Part shown: positions 1 through 5,045 of the stretch, one piece after another
Layout: each line of letters opens with the position of its first letter
Position numbering within the stretch: the first letter of the stretch is position 1
NCBI GenBank assembly: GCA_002428895.1
Contig: DIYC01000060.1
Coordinates: 1 to 5,200 of the forward strand
Reading direction: 5' to 3'
DNA: 5,200 nt
From: Burkholderiales bacterium UBA6064
Lineage (GTDB): Bacteria; Pseudomonadota; Gammaproteobacteria; Burkholderiales; Burkholderiaceae_B
Notes under the pieces: model-generated
Databases searched by the model: none
Seen by the model: only the letters and a program-made list of their open reading frames with translations
What the model was told of the DNA's origin: nothing
Translations under genes and position numbers: made by a program

Positions 1-814
1 GATCATCAACCTGAATGTTTAATTGGTTTAAAACCGGCACCAAAAAACGCGCAGCTAAACGATCAACAACCGCCACCACCACTTCAGTTTGATCATCTTC
101 TCGCAACCAATTTAAAATGACAGCCGCAGCCTGCTGAGCTTGAGTTTGCTCGTTGGGTGCTAAGGTTAACGCTATAGAGGCTTTAGACTCAGAGTGACAC
201 AGTTGTAACCAGGGTTCAGACCCAGAAATGAGAGGCAACTCAACACGCTGTACGGGTATATTGGGTAAAAAAGCTTGCAGCCAATACTGAGGTAGCGTTT
301 CACCATCATCAAACCAAATAACCTGTTCGACAGCAACCCAGTTTTTATCGGGTAATATCCACAAATTTTTAAGTTCATCGGCAAAGACCTCTGCCACTTG
401 AATAATAAAGGCCACTTCTCTTTCAGAAAATCGACACAAAGCGCTATATTTTGCCAAATGTTTTCGAGGTTCTTGTTGCAAAACTAAACGCCTTGCGTAA
501 TCCAAAATTTCACTGGCTAAAAGCCATATTTGTGCACCCGACAAACCACGAGACAAGGCAGACTGATTGCGTAATGCCCGCACCAACTGAGCCATACAAT
601 TCGCCCAGGGTAGCACTGCTCTAGGTTGACTTAACCGGTCTACGGATTGTACCAACGCGGCACGTTGCACTTTACCACCACAATAACTCGCCCACTGTTT
701 TTTTAATTCGGCTATTAAATCAATTCGTGGTACCACCCATAAAATTTGATCTGAAGGTTTATTCTTCCAATCAAATTGATGAAAATAAGGGTAGAAATAA
801 GGTTCTAATTTCAT
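1..814 (-). CDS. AddB-like probable DNA repair protein (N-terminal part, cut by the window edge)
   Basis: An open minus-strand frame starts at the ATG at 814-812 and stays open for 271 codons to the left edge, so only the N-terminal part is visible. The protein opens MKLEPYFYPYFHQFDWKN. Residues near 20-30 read LWVVPRIDLIAEL, in the place where AddB and RecB-type helicases carry a Walker A loop, but no GKT/GKS is present. About residues 245-271 read WLREDDQTEVVVAVVDRLAARF and then LVPVLNQLNIQVDD. This resembles the 'VxDRxxARRxxxxLxxxxIxVxD' block of the AddB-related 'probable DNA repair protein' family, usually near 900 residues with an inactive helicase fold and a C-terminal RecB-like nuclease. 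That nuclease would lie outside the window. In that family an AddA/UvrD-like helicase gene usually follows, which would also lie to the left. No good Shine-Dalgarno sequence precedes the ATG. The gene is divergent from trxA. The reading frame is certain; the family is an inference from motif resemblance. Confidence 0.65.
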   Translation of the reverse strand, partial: MKLEPYFYPYFHQFDWKNKPSDQILWVVPRIDLIAELKKQWASYCGGKVQRAALVQSVDRLSQPRAVLPWANCMAQLVRALRNQSALSRGLSGAQIWLLASEILDYARRLVLQQEPRKHLAKYSALCRFSEREVAFIIQVAEVFADELKNLWILPDKNWVAVEQVIWFDDGETLPQYWLQAFLPNIPVQRVELPLISGSEPWLQLCHSESKASIALTLAPNEQTQAQQAAAVILNWLREDDQTEVVVAVVDRLAARFLVPVLNQLNIQVDD

Positions 815-934
815 TTTTTATGCGAAAATAAACAAATTAAACAAAAGAAAAGTGCACTAAAAACAATTTACACATCACAGAAACCTTTCAACGCTCGTTT
901 TGTGGTTTTTTTAGTTGTAACATATTTGGGTTAT

Positions 935-964
935 TTGACAAAACTGTTCATAATAGCCCATAAA
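935..964 (+). promoter_or_regulatory. Predicted sigma-70 promoter for trxA
   Basis: A perfect -35 hexamer TTGACA lies at 935-940. An 18-base spacer separates it from CATAAA at 959-964, which matches four of six bases of the -10 consensus. The start of transcription would be near 971, giving a leader of about 58 bases. An alternative pairs TTGGGT (926-931) with CATAAT (949-954) at 17-base spacing, which has the better -10 and the worse -35. Which one is used cannot be decided by eye. Confidence 0.5.
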
Positions 965-989
965 AACAAAAATACTAATTTATGGCCTA
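954..989. repeat. Inverted repeat at the trxA promoter, operator-like
   Basis: TAGCCCATAAA (954-964) is mirrored by TTTATGGCCTA (979-989). Ten of eleven positions are complementary, including seven consecutive ones, around a 14-base A-rich centre. It overlaps the predicted -10 element and start site, so it is more likely to act as a DNA site (operator) than as an RNA hairpin if the predicted promoter is right. No known regulator consensus was recognised. Confidence 0.45.
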
Positions 990-1017
990 AAGGTTTTAAC
1001 CGCCAAATTTTTTCAAC

Positions 1018-1023
1018 AGAGGA
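1018..1023 (+). promoter_or_regulatory. Ribosome binding site of trxA
   Basis: AGAGGA ends five bases before the ATG at 1029. It is the clearest ribosome binding site of the plus-strand series and fixes the trxA start. Neither rho nor the lipoprotein gene has anything comparable. Confidence 0.8.
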
Positions 1024-1028
1024 AACAA

Positions 1029-1358
1029 ATGAGCAATGACCTGATACAACATGTCAGCGATGCATCTTTTGAAACTGATATTTTAAAATCTGATCAACCC
1101 GTGCTTGTAGATTACTGGGCTGAGTGGTGTGGCCCATGTCGGCTTATTGCACCAATCTTAGATGACATTTCTAAAGAGTATTCAACTCGATTAAAAATTG
1201 CTAAAGTGAATGTAGACGAAAACTCAGAAGTACCTTCTAAATATGGTGTTCGTGGCATTCCTACGCTCATGCTCTTTAAGAACGGCGCGGTTGTCGCCAC
1301 TAAAGTTGGGGCGCTGTCTAAATCACAGCTTGCCTCTTTCATCGATTCAAACCTCTAA
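1029..1358 (+). CDS. trxA: Thioredoxin 1
   Basis: This is cytoplasmic thioredoxin, the disulfide reductase that takes electrons from thioredoxin reductase and passes them to ribonucleotide reductase, methionine sulfoxide reductases and other targets. The 109-residue protein has the usual length. The active site WCGPC is at residues 33-37 with catalytic Cys34 and Cys37. The buried Asp28, Pro42 and the cis-proline Pro78 in GIPT are all present. Long stretches match E. coli TrxA, including VGALSK near the C-terminus. No signal peptide is present. It is the first gene of the plus-strand series and sits 107 bases before rho, the standard trxA-rho pairing of gammaproteobacteria. Transcription probably starts from the TTGACA promoter upstream. 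Identification is secure. Confidence 0.98.
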   Translation: MSNDLIQHVSDASFETDILKSDQPVLVDYWAEWCGPCRLIAPILDDISKEYSTRLKIAKVNVDENSEVPSKYGVRGIPTLMLFKNGAVVATKVGALSKSQLASFIDSNL

Positions 1359-1375
1359 GATTAAACCAATATTTA

Positions 1376-1415
1376 AAAGCTGGTCTATAATCATTTAGAT
1401 TAAGACCAGTGCTTT
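1376..1415 (+). promoter_or_regulatory. Imperfect hairpin between trxA and rho
   Basis: The left arm is AAAGCTGGTCT-A-TAATC (1376-1392), the loop ATTTA (1393-1397), and the right arm GATTA-AGACCA-GT-GCTTT (1398-1415). All arm bases pair apart from a one-base bulge on the left and a two-base bulge on the right. The stem starts 18 bases after the trxA stop codon. Only TTT followed by AAACCC comes after it, so it does not look like a classical intrinsic terminator. It could shield trxA mRNA from 3' exonucleases, mark a processing site, or form part of a rho leader attenuator. Confidence 0.55.
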
Positions 1416-1455
1416 AAACCCTAACTTCCCATCAATATTTTCTACCCATTCTCCA
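1412..1455 (+). promoter_or_regulatory. G-free, C-rich rho leader segment (candidate rut site)
   Basis: The 44 bases from 1412 to 1455 contain 16 C and no G, with several CCC and TC/CC steps, and should be unstructured in RNA. Rho is known to load on unstructured C-rich, G-poor RNA, and E. coli rho limits its own expression by attenuation in the leader before rho. This segment lies directly after the trxA-rho hairpin and ends 10 bases before the rho start codon. It is therefore a candidate rut element for autoregulation. The composition is observed; the role is inferred. Confidence 0.45.
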
Positions 1456-1465
1456 GTACGCATTT

Positions 1466-2728
1466 ATGTATCTATCTGAACTTAAAATTTTACACGTCTC
1501 TAAGCTTCTTGAGGTCGCATCCAGCTTAGGCATCGACAACGGCAACCGGCTTCGCAAACAAGAACTTATGTTTGCAATTTTAAAAAAACGCGCTAAAGAA
1601 GGCGAACAAATTTTTGGTGATGGCGTACTTGAAGTGTTGCCCGATGGTTTTGGCTTCTTACGTTCACCCGAAACTTCCTACTTGGCTAGCCCAGACGATA
1701 TCTATATTTCCCCGAGCCAAATTAGACGCTTTAATCTTCATACAGGCGACAGCATTGAAGGTGAGGTTCGTAATCCAAAAGATGGTGAGCGTTATTTTGC
1801 TTTAGTGAAAGTCGACAAAGTAAACGGTGAAACACCAGAAAGCAGTAAACACAAAATTTTATTTGAAAACTTAACACCCCTCCACCCCAACGTTCCTCTT
1901 AAGCTTGAGCGTGAACTTCGAGGCGAAGAAAACAACACTGGTCGAATTATCGACATGGTGGCTCCTATTGGCAAAGGGCAACGGGGTTTGCTGGTCGCAC
2001 CTCCAAAATCAGGTAAAACGGTGATGCTGCAACATATTGCACATGCAATTACCGATAATCATCCCGATATTAAACTGATTGTTTTATTAATTGATGAACG
2101 CCCTGAAGAAGTTACAGAAATGACTCGCAGCGTTCGTGGTGAAGTGGTGGCCTCCACCTTCGATGAACCAGCAACTCGACATGTGCAAGTTGCAGAAATG
2201 GTGATCGAAAAAGCCAAAAGATTGGTTGAACACAAAAAGGATGTGGTCATTCTTCTCGATTCAATTACTCGCTTAGCCAGAGCCTACAACACCGTTGTCC
2301 CCTCATCGGGCAAAGTACTCACAGGGGGTGTTGATGCCAATGCGTTGCATCGCCCTAAACGGTTTTTTGGTGCTGCCAGAAACGTGGAAGAAGGAGGGTC
2401 GCTTACAATTATTGCCACCGCCCTTGTTGACACGGGGTCGCGTATGGATGAAGTAATTTACGAAGAATTTAAAGGCACGGGCAATATGGAAATTCATCTT
2501 GAACGAAGAATGGCCGAAAAACGTGTTTATCCGGCGATTAATATTAACCGCTCGTCAACTCGACGCGAAGAAATGCTTGTACCCTATGATTTATTACAAA
2601 AAATTTGGGTATTACGGCGTTTATTGCACGACATGGACGAAACACAAGCCATGGAATTTCTCATGGATAAAATTAGACAAACCAAAAATAACGCTGAATT
2701 CTTCGAAATCATGAAAAAAGGCAGCTGA
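1466..2728 (+). CDS. rho: Transcription termination factor Rho
   Basis: Rho is a hexameric RNA-dependent ATPase and helicase that loads on C-rich nascent RNA and releases RNA polymerase. The 420-residue protein is collinear with E. coli Rho (419). The N-terminal RNA-binding domain has [17 protein letters not shown] near residues 51-67, with the RNP-like GFGFLR. Walker A is APPKSGKT (178-185), the catalytic glutamate is Glu211 in LIDERPEE, Walker B is VVILLDS (260-266), and the arginine finger is Arg366. Q-loop ([16 protein letters not shown]) and R-loop (VDTGSRMDE) regions are intact. Residue 182 is Ser where E. coli has Ala. Leu208, Met219, Ser266 and Gly337, positions tied to bicyclomycin resistance in E. 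coli, are wild type, so sensitivity is expected. The ATG at 1466 matches the family N-terminus (MYLSELK against MNLTELK), although no Shine-Dalgarno sequence precedes it. No insertion of the kind seen in some other phyla is present. Confidence 0.99.
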   Translation: MYLSELKILHVSKLLEVASSLGIDNGNRLRKQELMFAILKKRAKEGEQIFGDGVLEVLPDGFGFLRSPETSYLASPDDIYISPSQIRRFNLHTGDSIEGEVRNPKDGERYFALVKVDKVNGETPESSKHKILFENLTPLHPNVPLKLERELRGEENNTGRIIDMVAPIGKGQRGLLVAPPKSGKTVMLQHIAHAITDNHPDIKLIVLLIDERPEEVTEMTRSVRGEVVASTFDEPATRHVQVAEMVIEKAKRLVEHKKDVVILLDSITRLARAYNTVVPSSGKVLTGGVDANALHRPKRFFGAARNVEEGGSLTIIATALVDTGSRMDEVIYEEFKGTGNMEIHLERRMAEKRVYPAININRSSTRREEMLVPYDLLQKIWVLRRLLHDMDETQAMEFLMDKIRQTKNNAEFFEIMKKGS

Positions 2729-2737
2729 TATTAGCCC

Positions 2738-2789
2738 TTCAAGTTGTGTGCTATGCATCATAATGAATACATAGTACTCAACTTTTGAA
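2738..2789 (+). repeat. Long imperfect inverted repeat between rho and the lipoprotein gene
   Basis: TTCAAGTTGTGTGCTATG (2738-2755) pairs with CATAGTACTCAACTTTTGAA (2770-2789) around a 14-base loop. From the loop outward there are eight pairs (one G-U), one T-T mismatch, six pairs, a two-base bulge and three more pairs. It fills most of the 68-base gap. No U-tract follows. The right arm ends seven bases before the ATG at 2797, so the structure would cover the region where that gene's ribosome binding site should be. A translational or RNA-stability role is more likely than simple termination. Confidence 0.55.
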
Positions 2790-2796
2790 TTGGGAT

Positions 2797-3324
2797 ATGA
2801 CTCGCAGCCACGCATTGTTTGCCGTTTTTTTCCTATTGATACTTCAAGCCTGCACTCGAAACCTTGAAACAGATTTAGATTCTATGGCAAAGGGTGTTGT
2901 TTTTGAGTATGAATACAGAGACCCAGAACACGTTGTTTTTAAAACACGTAACCGTGATTTAAAAACGTTCTTAACAAACTCAAACTTAATTCTTAAAGAC
3001 TTCAAAAAAAAATATTCACCTGAATACGACAAGACAGCTGAAATCACAATTCAAGCAGTGACTGATTTAGAAAATATGGCGGGGGAAAGCCGGAAAAACG
3101 AACCTATTCTTGAAATATCCTGGCAACGACGGCATATTGATCAAATTAATTTTAAAGAAAAAACAAACATCACGCTGCAGCAGGTCGTGGACAAAATTGA
3201 TCAAGTGCAGTCTTTTAATTTAGCCGGTGATTTGGTGCTAAGTGATCACTGCATGTCGATTAATAGCAGCAATTTGGATCAGATTTTTTGTGGTTTTGCT
3301 TTAAGAGGGCTTTACAACCAATAA
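2797..3324 (+). CDS. Predicted outer-membrane lipoprotein of unknown function
   Basis: I do not recognise this 175-residue protein. It begins MTRSHALFAVFFLLILQACTRN: a short positively charged n-region, a hydrophobic core and a lipobox LQAC, with Cys19 as the likely lipidated residue. The +2 residue is Thr rather than Asp, which under the Lol sorting rule points to the outer membrane. The mature part is hydrophilic and charged, with probable helical stretches (for example DLKTFLTNSNLILKDFKKKY). It ends with two cysteines, Cys152 and Cys165, that could form a disulfide in the periplasm. A TTG at 2785 would add four residues but lies inside the inverted repeat; the ATG gives the better signal peptide. 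Neither start has a convincing Shine-Dalgarno sequence. It follows rho by 68 bases on the same strand and may be read through from rho or use an unseen promoter. No enzymatic motif was found. Confidence 0.8.
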   Translation: MTRSHALFAVFFLLILQACTRNLETDLDSMAKGVVFEYEYRDPEHVVFKTRNRDLKTFLTNSNLILKDFKKKYSPEYDKTAEITIQAVTDLENMAGESRKNEPILEISWQRRHIDQINFKEKTNITLQQVVDKIDQVQSFNLAGDLVLSDHCMSINSSNLDQIFCGFALRGLYNQ

Positions 3325-3342
3325 TTCAGTTAGCCCTCTTGA
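3301..3342. terminator. Hairpin at the end of the lipoprotein gene, possible bidirectional terminator
   Basis: AAGAGGGCT (3303-3311) is perfectly complementary to AGCCCTCTT (3332-3340), extended by a G-U and a T-A pair to 11 pairs around a 20-base loop. The left arm and the stop codon TAA (3322-3324) belong to the lipoprotein gene, so the structure overlaps the coding end. It lies between convergent genes, where a terminator is expected for both strands. No run of U follows on either strand, so it may instead be a stability hairpin. A separate 10-base palindrome, AGTACGTACT (3367-3376), touches the stop codon of the convergent phasin-like gene. Confidence 0.4.
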
Positions 3343-3375
3343 CTTCATGTTCAACCGTTGTGGCTTAGTACGTAC

Positions 3376-3708
3376 TTAAACTTTTGCAGCAGAAGCTACT
3401 TTTGCTGTTGCCTCTGAAGTTTTTTGAATAATACCTTGTGCCATTTCCGCAGTGGTACTGAGTACATACGCAGAAGTGAGCTGAATTAACTTTGTGTAAG
3501 TATCCATCGCAGACTGCAATTGACCTAAGGTAGATTCACTTGGAGAAAAAGGTTCTGGTGCCTGTTTATACATGCCAATAATCTGAGCATTAGCGGTTTT
3601 AAGTCCATTCACCATCCGATCGACACCCTGGCTCAGCAGGTCAACAGCTTTAGAGTTTTGAGCAAGCAATTGAGAAGTGGTTTGATTAACTAAATCTTGC
3701 GGTTTCAT
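3376..3708 (-). CDS. Phasin-like polyhydroxyalkanoate granule protein
   Basis: Phasins coat polyhydroxyalkanoate granules and control their number and size. This 110-residue protein has no signal peptide, no cysteine and no catalytic motif. It looks like two amphipathic helices (about residues 3-48 and 60-108) joined by a Pro/Ser linker near 49-59 (QAPEPFSPSES). The C-terminus is a low-complexity Ala/Lys/Thr tail (TSEATAKVASAAKV), which is typical of phasin-family and granule-associated proteins. The gene lies 91 bases downstream of cheV on the same strand but has its own promoter and operator signals, including CTGC-N3-GCAG, the motif recalled for the phasin repressor PhaR. Assignment rests on general sequence character plus this operator; no synthase, thiolase or reductase gene is in view. 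A different small helical protein cannot be excluded. Confidence 0.65.
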   Translation of the reverse strand: MKPQDLVNQTTSQLLAQNSKAVDLLSQGVDRMVNGLKTANAQIIGMYKQAPEPFSPSESTLGQLQSAMDTYTKLIQLTSAYVLSTTAEMAQGIIQKTSEATAKVASAAKV

Positions 3709-3714
3709 AAATAA

Positions 3715-3719
3715 TCCTT
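3715..3719 (-). promoter_or_regulatory. Ribosome binding site of the phasin-like gene
   Basis: On the minus strand AAGGA lies six bases before the ATG at 3708-3706. This strong, well-spaced site supports both the chosen start and the reality of this small gene. Confidence 0.75.
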
Positions 3720-3737
3720 GTACAAGGTGAAAAACAC

Positions 3738-3768
3738 ATCATACAATATTTTTGCTGCGATGCAGCAA
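3738..3768 (-). promoter_or_regulatory. Predicted promoter of the phasin-like gene
   Basis: Read on the minus strand, TATGAT (3743-3738) matches five of six bases of the -10 consensus. TTGCTG (3768-3763) can act as -35 with a 19-base spacer, slightly long. Transcription would start near 3731, giving a leader of about 23 bases that holds the AAGGA site. The -35 element and the upstream part of the spacer are covered by the CTGC-N3-GCAG palindrome, so a protein bound there would block RNA polymerase. Confidence 0.45.
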
Positions 3769-3769
3769 A
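3751..3769. promoter_or_regulatory. Perfect palindrome, candidate PhaR operator
   Basis: TTTGCTGC (3751-3758) and GCAGCAAA (3762-3769) are perfectly complementary around a three-base GAT centre. The core CTGC-N3-GCAG (3755-3765) equals the motif I recall as the binding site of PhaR, the polyhydroxyalkanoate-responsive repressor of phasin genes studied in Paracoccus and Rhodobacter. It overlaps the predicted -35 of the phasin-like gene, a natural place for repression. The palindrome is observed; the link to PhaR is inferred and phaR itself is not in the window. It is not a good intrinsic terminator for cheV because A residues, not T, follow the stem. Confidence 0.55.
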
Positions 3770-3799
3770 TAAATTTAATTTGTGCGCAATTTTGAACAC

Positions 3800-4720
3800 T
3801 TAAGCCGCGACCATCTCTTGCTCTAATTTTTCTTTAATCGCAGAGGCCAATTTTGAAGCATCAAATTTTTTAACATACAAATTGACCCCAGCCTCTAAAC
3901 CACGGCGTTCATTTTCTGCGCAAGTTAAAGAGGAATACATAATAATGGGTACCTTTTTAAATCGCTCATCGGCTCTTAGCATTCTGGTTAAAGCGCACCC
4001 ATCCATGCCTGGCATTTCTTCATCGACCATGATTAAAGCAATTTTTTCTTTTAACTGCTCGGCATTTTTAACATCTGAAGCTAAGCCCATGAGTTTACTT
4101 TGAGCATCGTCACCGCTGACTGCTGATGCGTGTTTTAAACCCATTTTTTCAACGACATTTGTAATTTGCTTACGTGCCACCTTCGAGTCATCGACAAAAA
4201 ATATAGAGCCAGGGACATCGACCGACAAAGAGGTTTTAGTCGCATGCTCTACCTCCGCCATAGGGATGATGCGTTGACATAAACTTTCTACATCAAGCAA
4301 AGAAACCAGCTTACCCGATTCCAGCAAAATAATGCCAGAGATCGCAGAATCTTCCGATTCAGCGATTTGGGGTGGTTTAACATCTTCCCATTTAACGCGC
4401 ACTATTTTATCAACATCCGCCACAGAAAAAGCAACACTGCGCGAAGCAAACTCAGCAATAATTAGCTTTTTAAAATTAGAGGGACTAGAAGACATGTTTG
4501 CCGCCATGGCTAAGTCGATGACTGGCAGCACGTTGCCACGTAATGAAATCATTCCCTTCACTTCAGGCCGCCTGCCTGGCGTTTTAGTGAGGTCCATAAT
4601 GTCGGTGACCTCACGAATTTTAAACACATTAATGGCAAATACTTCGCTAGAACCTAATGAAAATAACAAAATTTCTAACTGATCTCCAGAAGAACGTTGA
4701 TTAACTTGTGCATCTTTCAT
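3800..4720 (-). CDS. cheV: Chemotaxis coupling protein CheV (CheW-receiver fusion)
   Basis: CheV links chemoreceptors to the histidine kinase CheA and tunes the signal through phosphorylation of its receiver domain; it acts in the cytoplasm at the receptor array. The 306-residue protein has the normal family length. Residues about 14-155 form a CheW-like domain, with EVFAINVFKIREV, the GMISLRGNVLPVIDL block (57-70) and VADVDKIVRV (100-109). Residues about 172-300 form a response-regulator receiver: acidic pocket Asp177-Asp178 in FFVDDS, phosphoacceptor Asp233 in MVDEEMPGMDG, switch residue Ser263 in IIMYSS and conserved Lys284 in YVKKF. All key residues are intact, so the receiver should be phosphorylatable. 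The ATG at 4720-4718 gives a natural N-terminus, though only a weak GAG precedes it. No other chemotaxis gene is nearby, which is common for cheV. I could not find a sigma-28 (FliA) promoter upstream. Confidence 0.96.
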   Translation of the reverse strand: MKDAQVNQRSSGDQLEILLFSLGSSEVFAINVFKIREVTDIMDLTKTPGRRPEVKGMISLRGNVLPVIDLAMAANMSSSPSNFKKLIIAEFASRSVAFSVADVDKIVRVKWEDVKPPQIAESEDSAISGIILLESGKLVSLLDVESLCQRIIPMAEVEHATKTSLSVDVPGSIFFVDDSKVARKQITNVVEKMGLKHASAVSGDDAQSKLMGLASDVKNAEQLKEKIALIMVDEEMPGMDGCALTRMLRADERFKKVPIIMYSSLTCAENERRGLEAGVNLYVKKFDASKLASAIKEKLEQEMVAA

Positions 4721-4928
4721 AATCTACTCACAAACCAAAAACTAAGCTTTATTTTAAATCGAAGCACTTAAATCAAAAGAAGTAAAAGAGGGCAAATTAC
4801 TCGTTAATCATGACACTAAGAGCATGTTTATACCCATTTAAAATGAAAATCCGACTTAAGACCTTAAATTTTCTTCTTCGTTTCAAAGGTTTCATATTTT
4901 TTACCCCGATTTTTGAACGCCGTTATTA

Positions 4929-5008
4929 AGTAGTTCATTCATGATAACTACTCCATTTCATTTTTCTTAAACACATACTCAAACTGAATGAACCAACAAA
5001 ACTTGTTG
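4929..5008 (+). repeat. Overlapping inverted repeats upstream of the right-edge gene
   Basis: Three perfect inverted repeats lie close together. AGTAGTT (4929-4935) pairs with AACTACT (4946-4952). GTTCATTCA (4933-4941) pairs with TGAATGAAC (4985-4993). CAACAA (4994-4999) pairs with TTGTTG (5003-5008) around a three-base loop. The first two share bases 4933-4935 and the second's left arm lies in the first's loop, so both cannot form fully at once. This could be a switching RNA leader or a set of DNA operator sites. Confidence 0.4.
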
Positions 5009-5027
5009 ACAGTACGCCTGTTTTTTT
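5008..5027 (+). terminator. Weak terminator-like stem with U-tract
   Basis: GACAG (5008-5012) can pair with CTGTT (5018-5022), closing with a G-U pair, over a five-base loop; the run of T reaches 5027. The stem is short and not GC-rich, so termination would be weak. It lies only 18 bases before the start of the right-edge gene, and its left arm overlaps a TTGACA hexamer at 5006-5011 that could instead be a -35 element. The -10 at the right distance is poor. Confidence 0.25.
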
Positions 5028-5045
5028 AGCTACGTAGTGACTCTT

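Larger units (their letters stand above)
4721..5045. other. 325-base intergenic gap between cheV and the right-edge gene
   Basis: This AT-rich gap lies between divergent genes. The left part (4721-4925) should carry the cheV promoter. A weak minus-strand candidate, TTGATT and AATAAA with a 17-base spacer, ends about 30 bases before the ATG, but nothing is convincing and no FliA-type element is visible. The right part (4929-5027) is dense in inverted repeats, listed separately. A 39-codon frame at 4810-4929 lacks a ribosome binding site. No tRNA, small-RNA signature or mobile-element end was recognised. Confidence 0.5.

Noticed and set aside
172..384. A 70-codon minus-strand open frame inside the left-edge gene.
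   Set aside because: It lies in another frame of the AddB-like reading frame, which is open for all 271 codons and shows family-like motifs; this is a shadow.
886..911. AAACC followed by GGTTTTTTT upstream of trxA as a terminator.
   Set aside because: The stem is only about five pairs with a loop of 18 bases, and no plus-strand gene precedes it.
3751..3769. The TTTGCTGC palindrome as intrinsic terminator of cheV.
   Set aside because: On the cheV strand the stem is followed by A residues rather than a T-run, and the T-rich side lies on the wrong flank. An operator role fits better.
4332..4682. A 116-codon plus-strand open frame opposite cheV.
   Set aside because: It is antisense to the CheW-like domain of cheV, whose motifs are intact, and the translated product shows no domain.
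4810..4929. A 39-codon plus-strand open frame (MTLRACLYPFK...) rich in Arg and Lys in the cheV upstream gap.
   Set aside because: It has no Shine-Dalgarno sequence and no recognisable motif, and AT-rich intergenic DNA easily gives a frame this short. Conservation would be needed to accept it.
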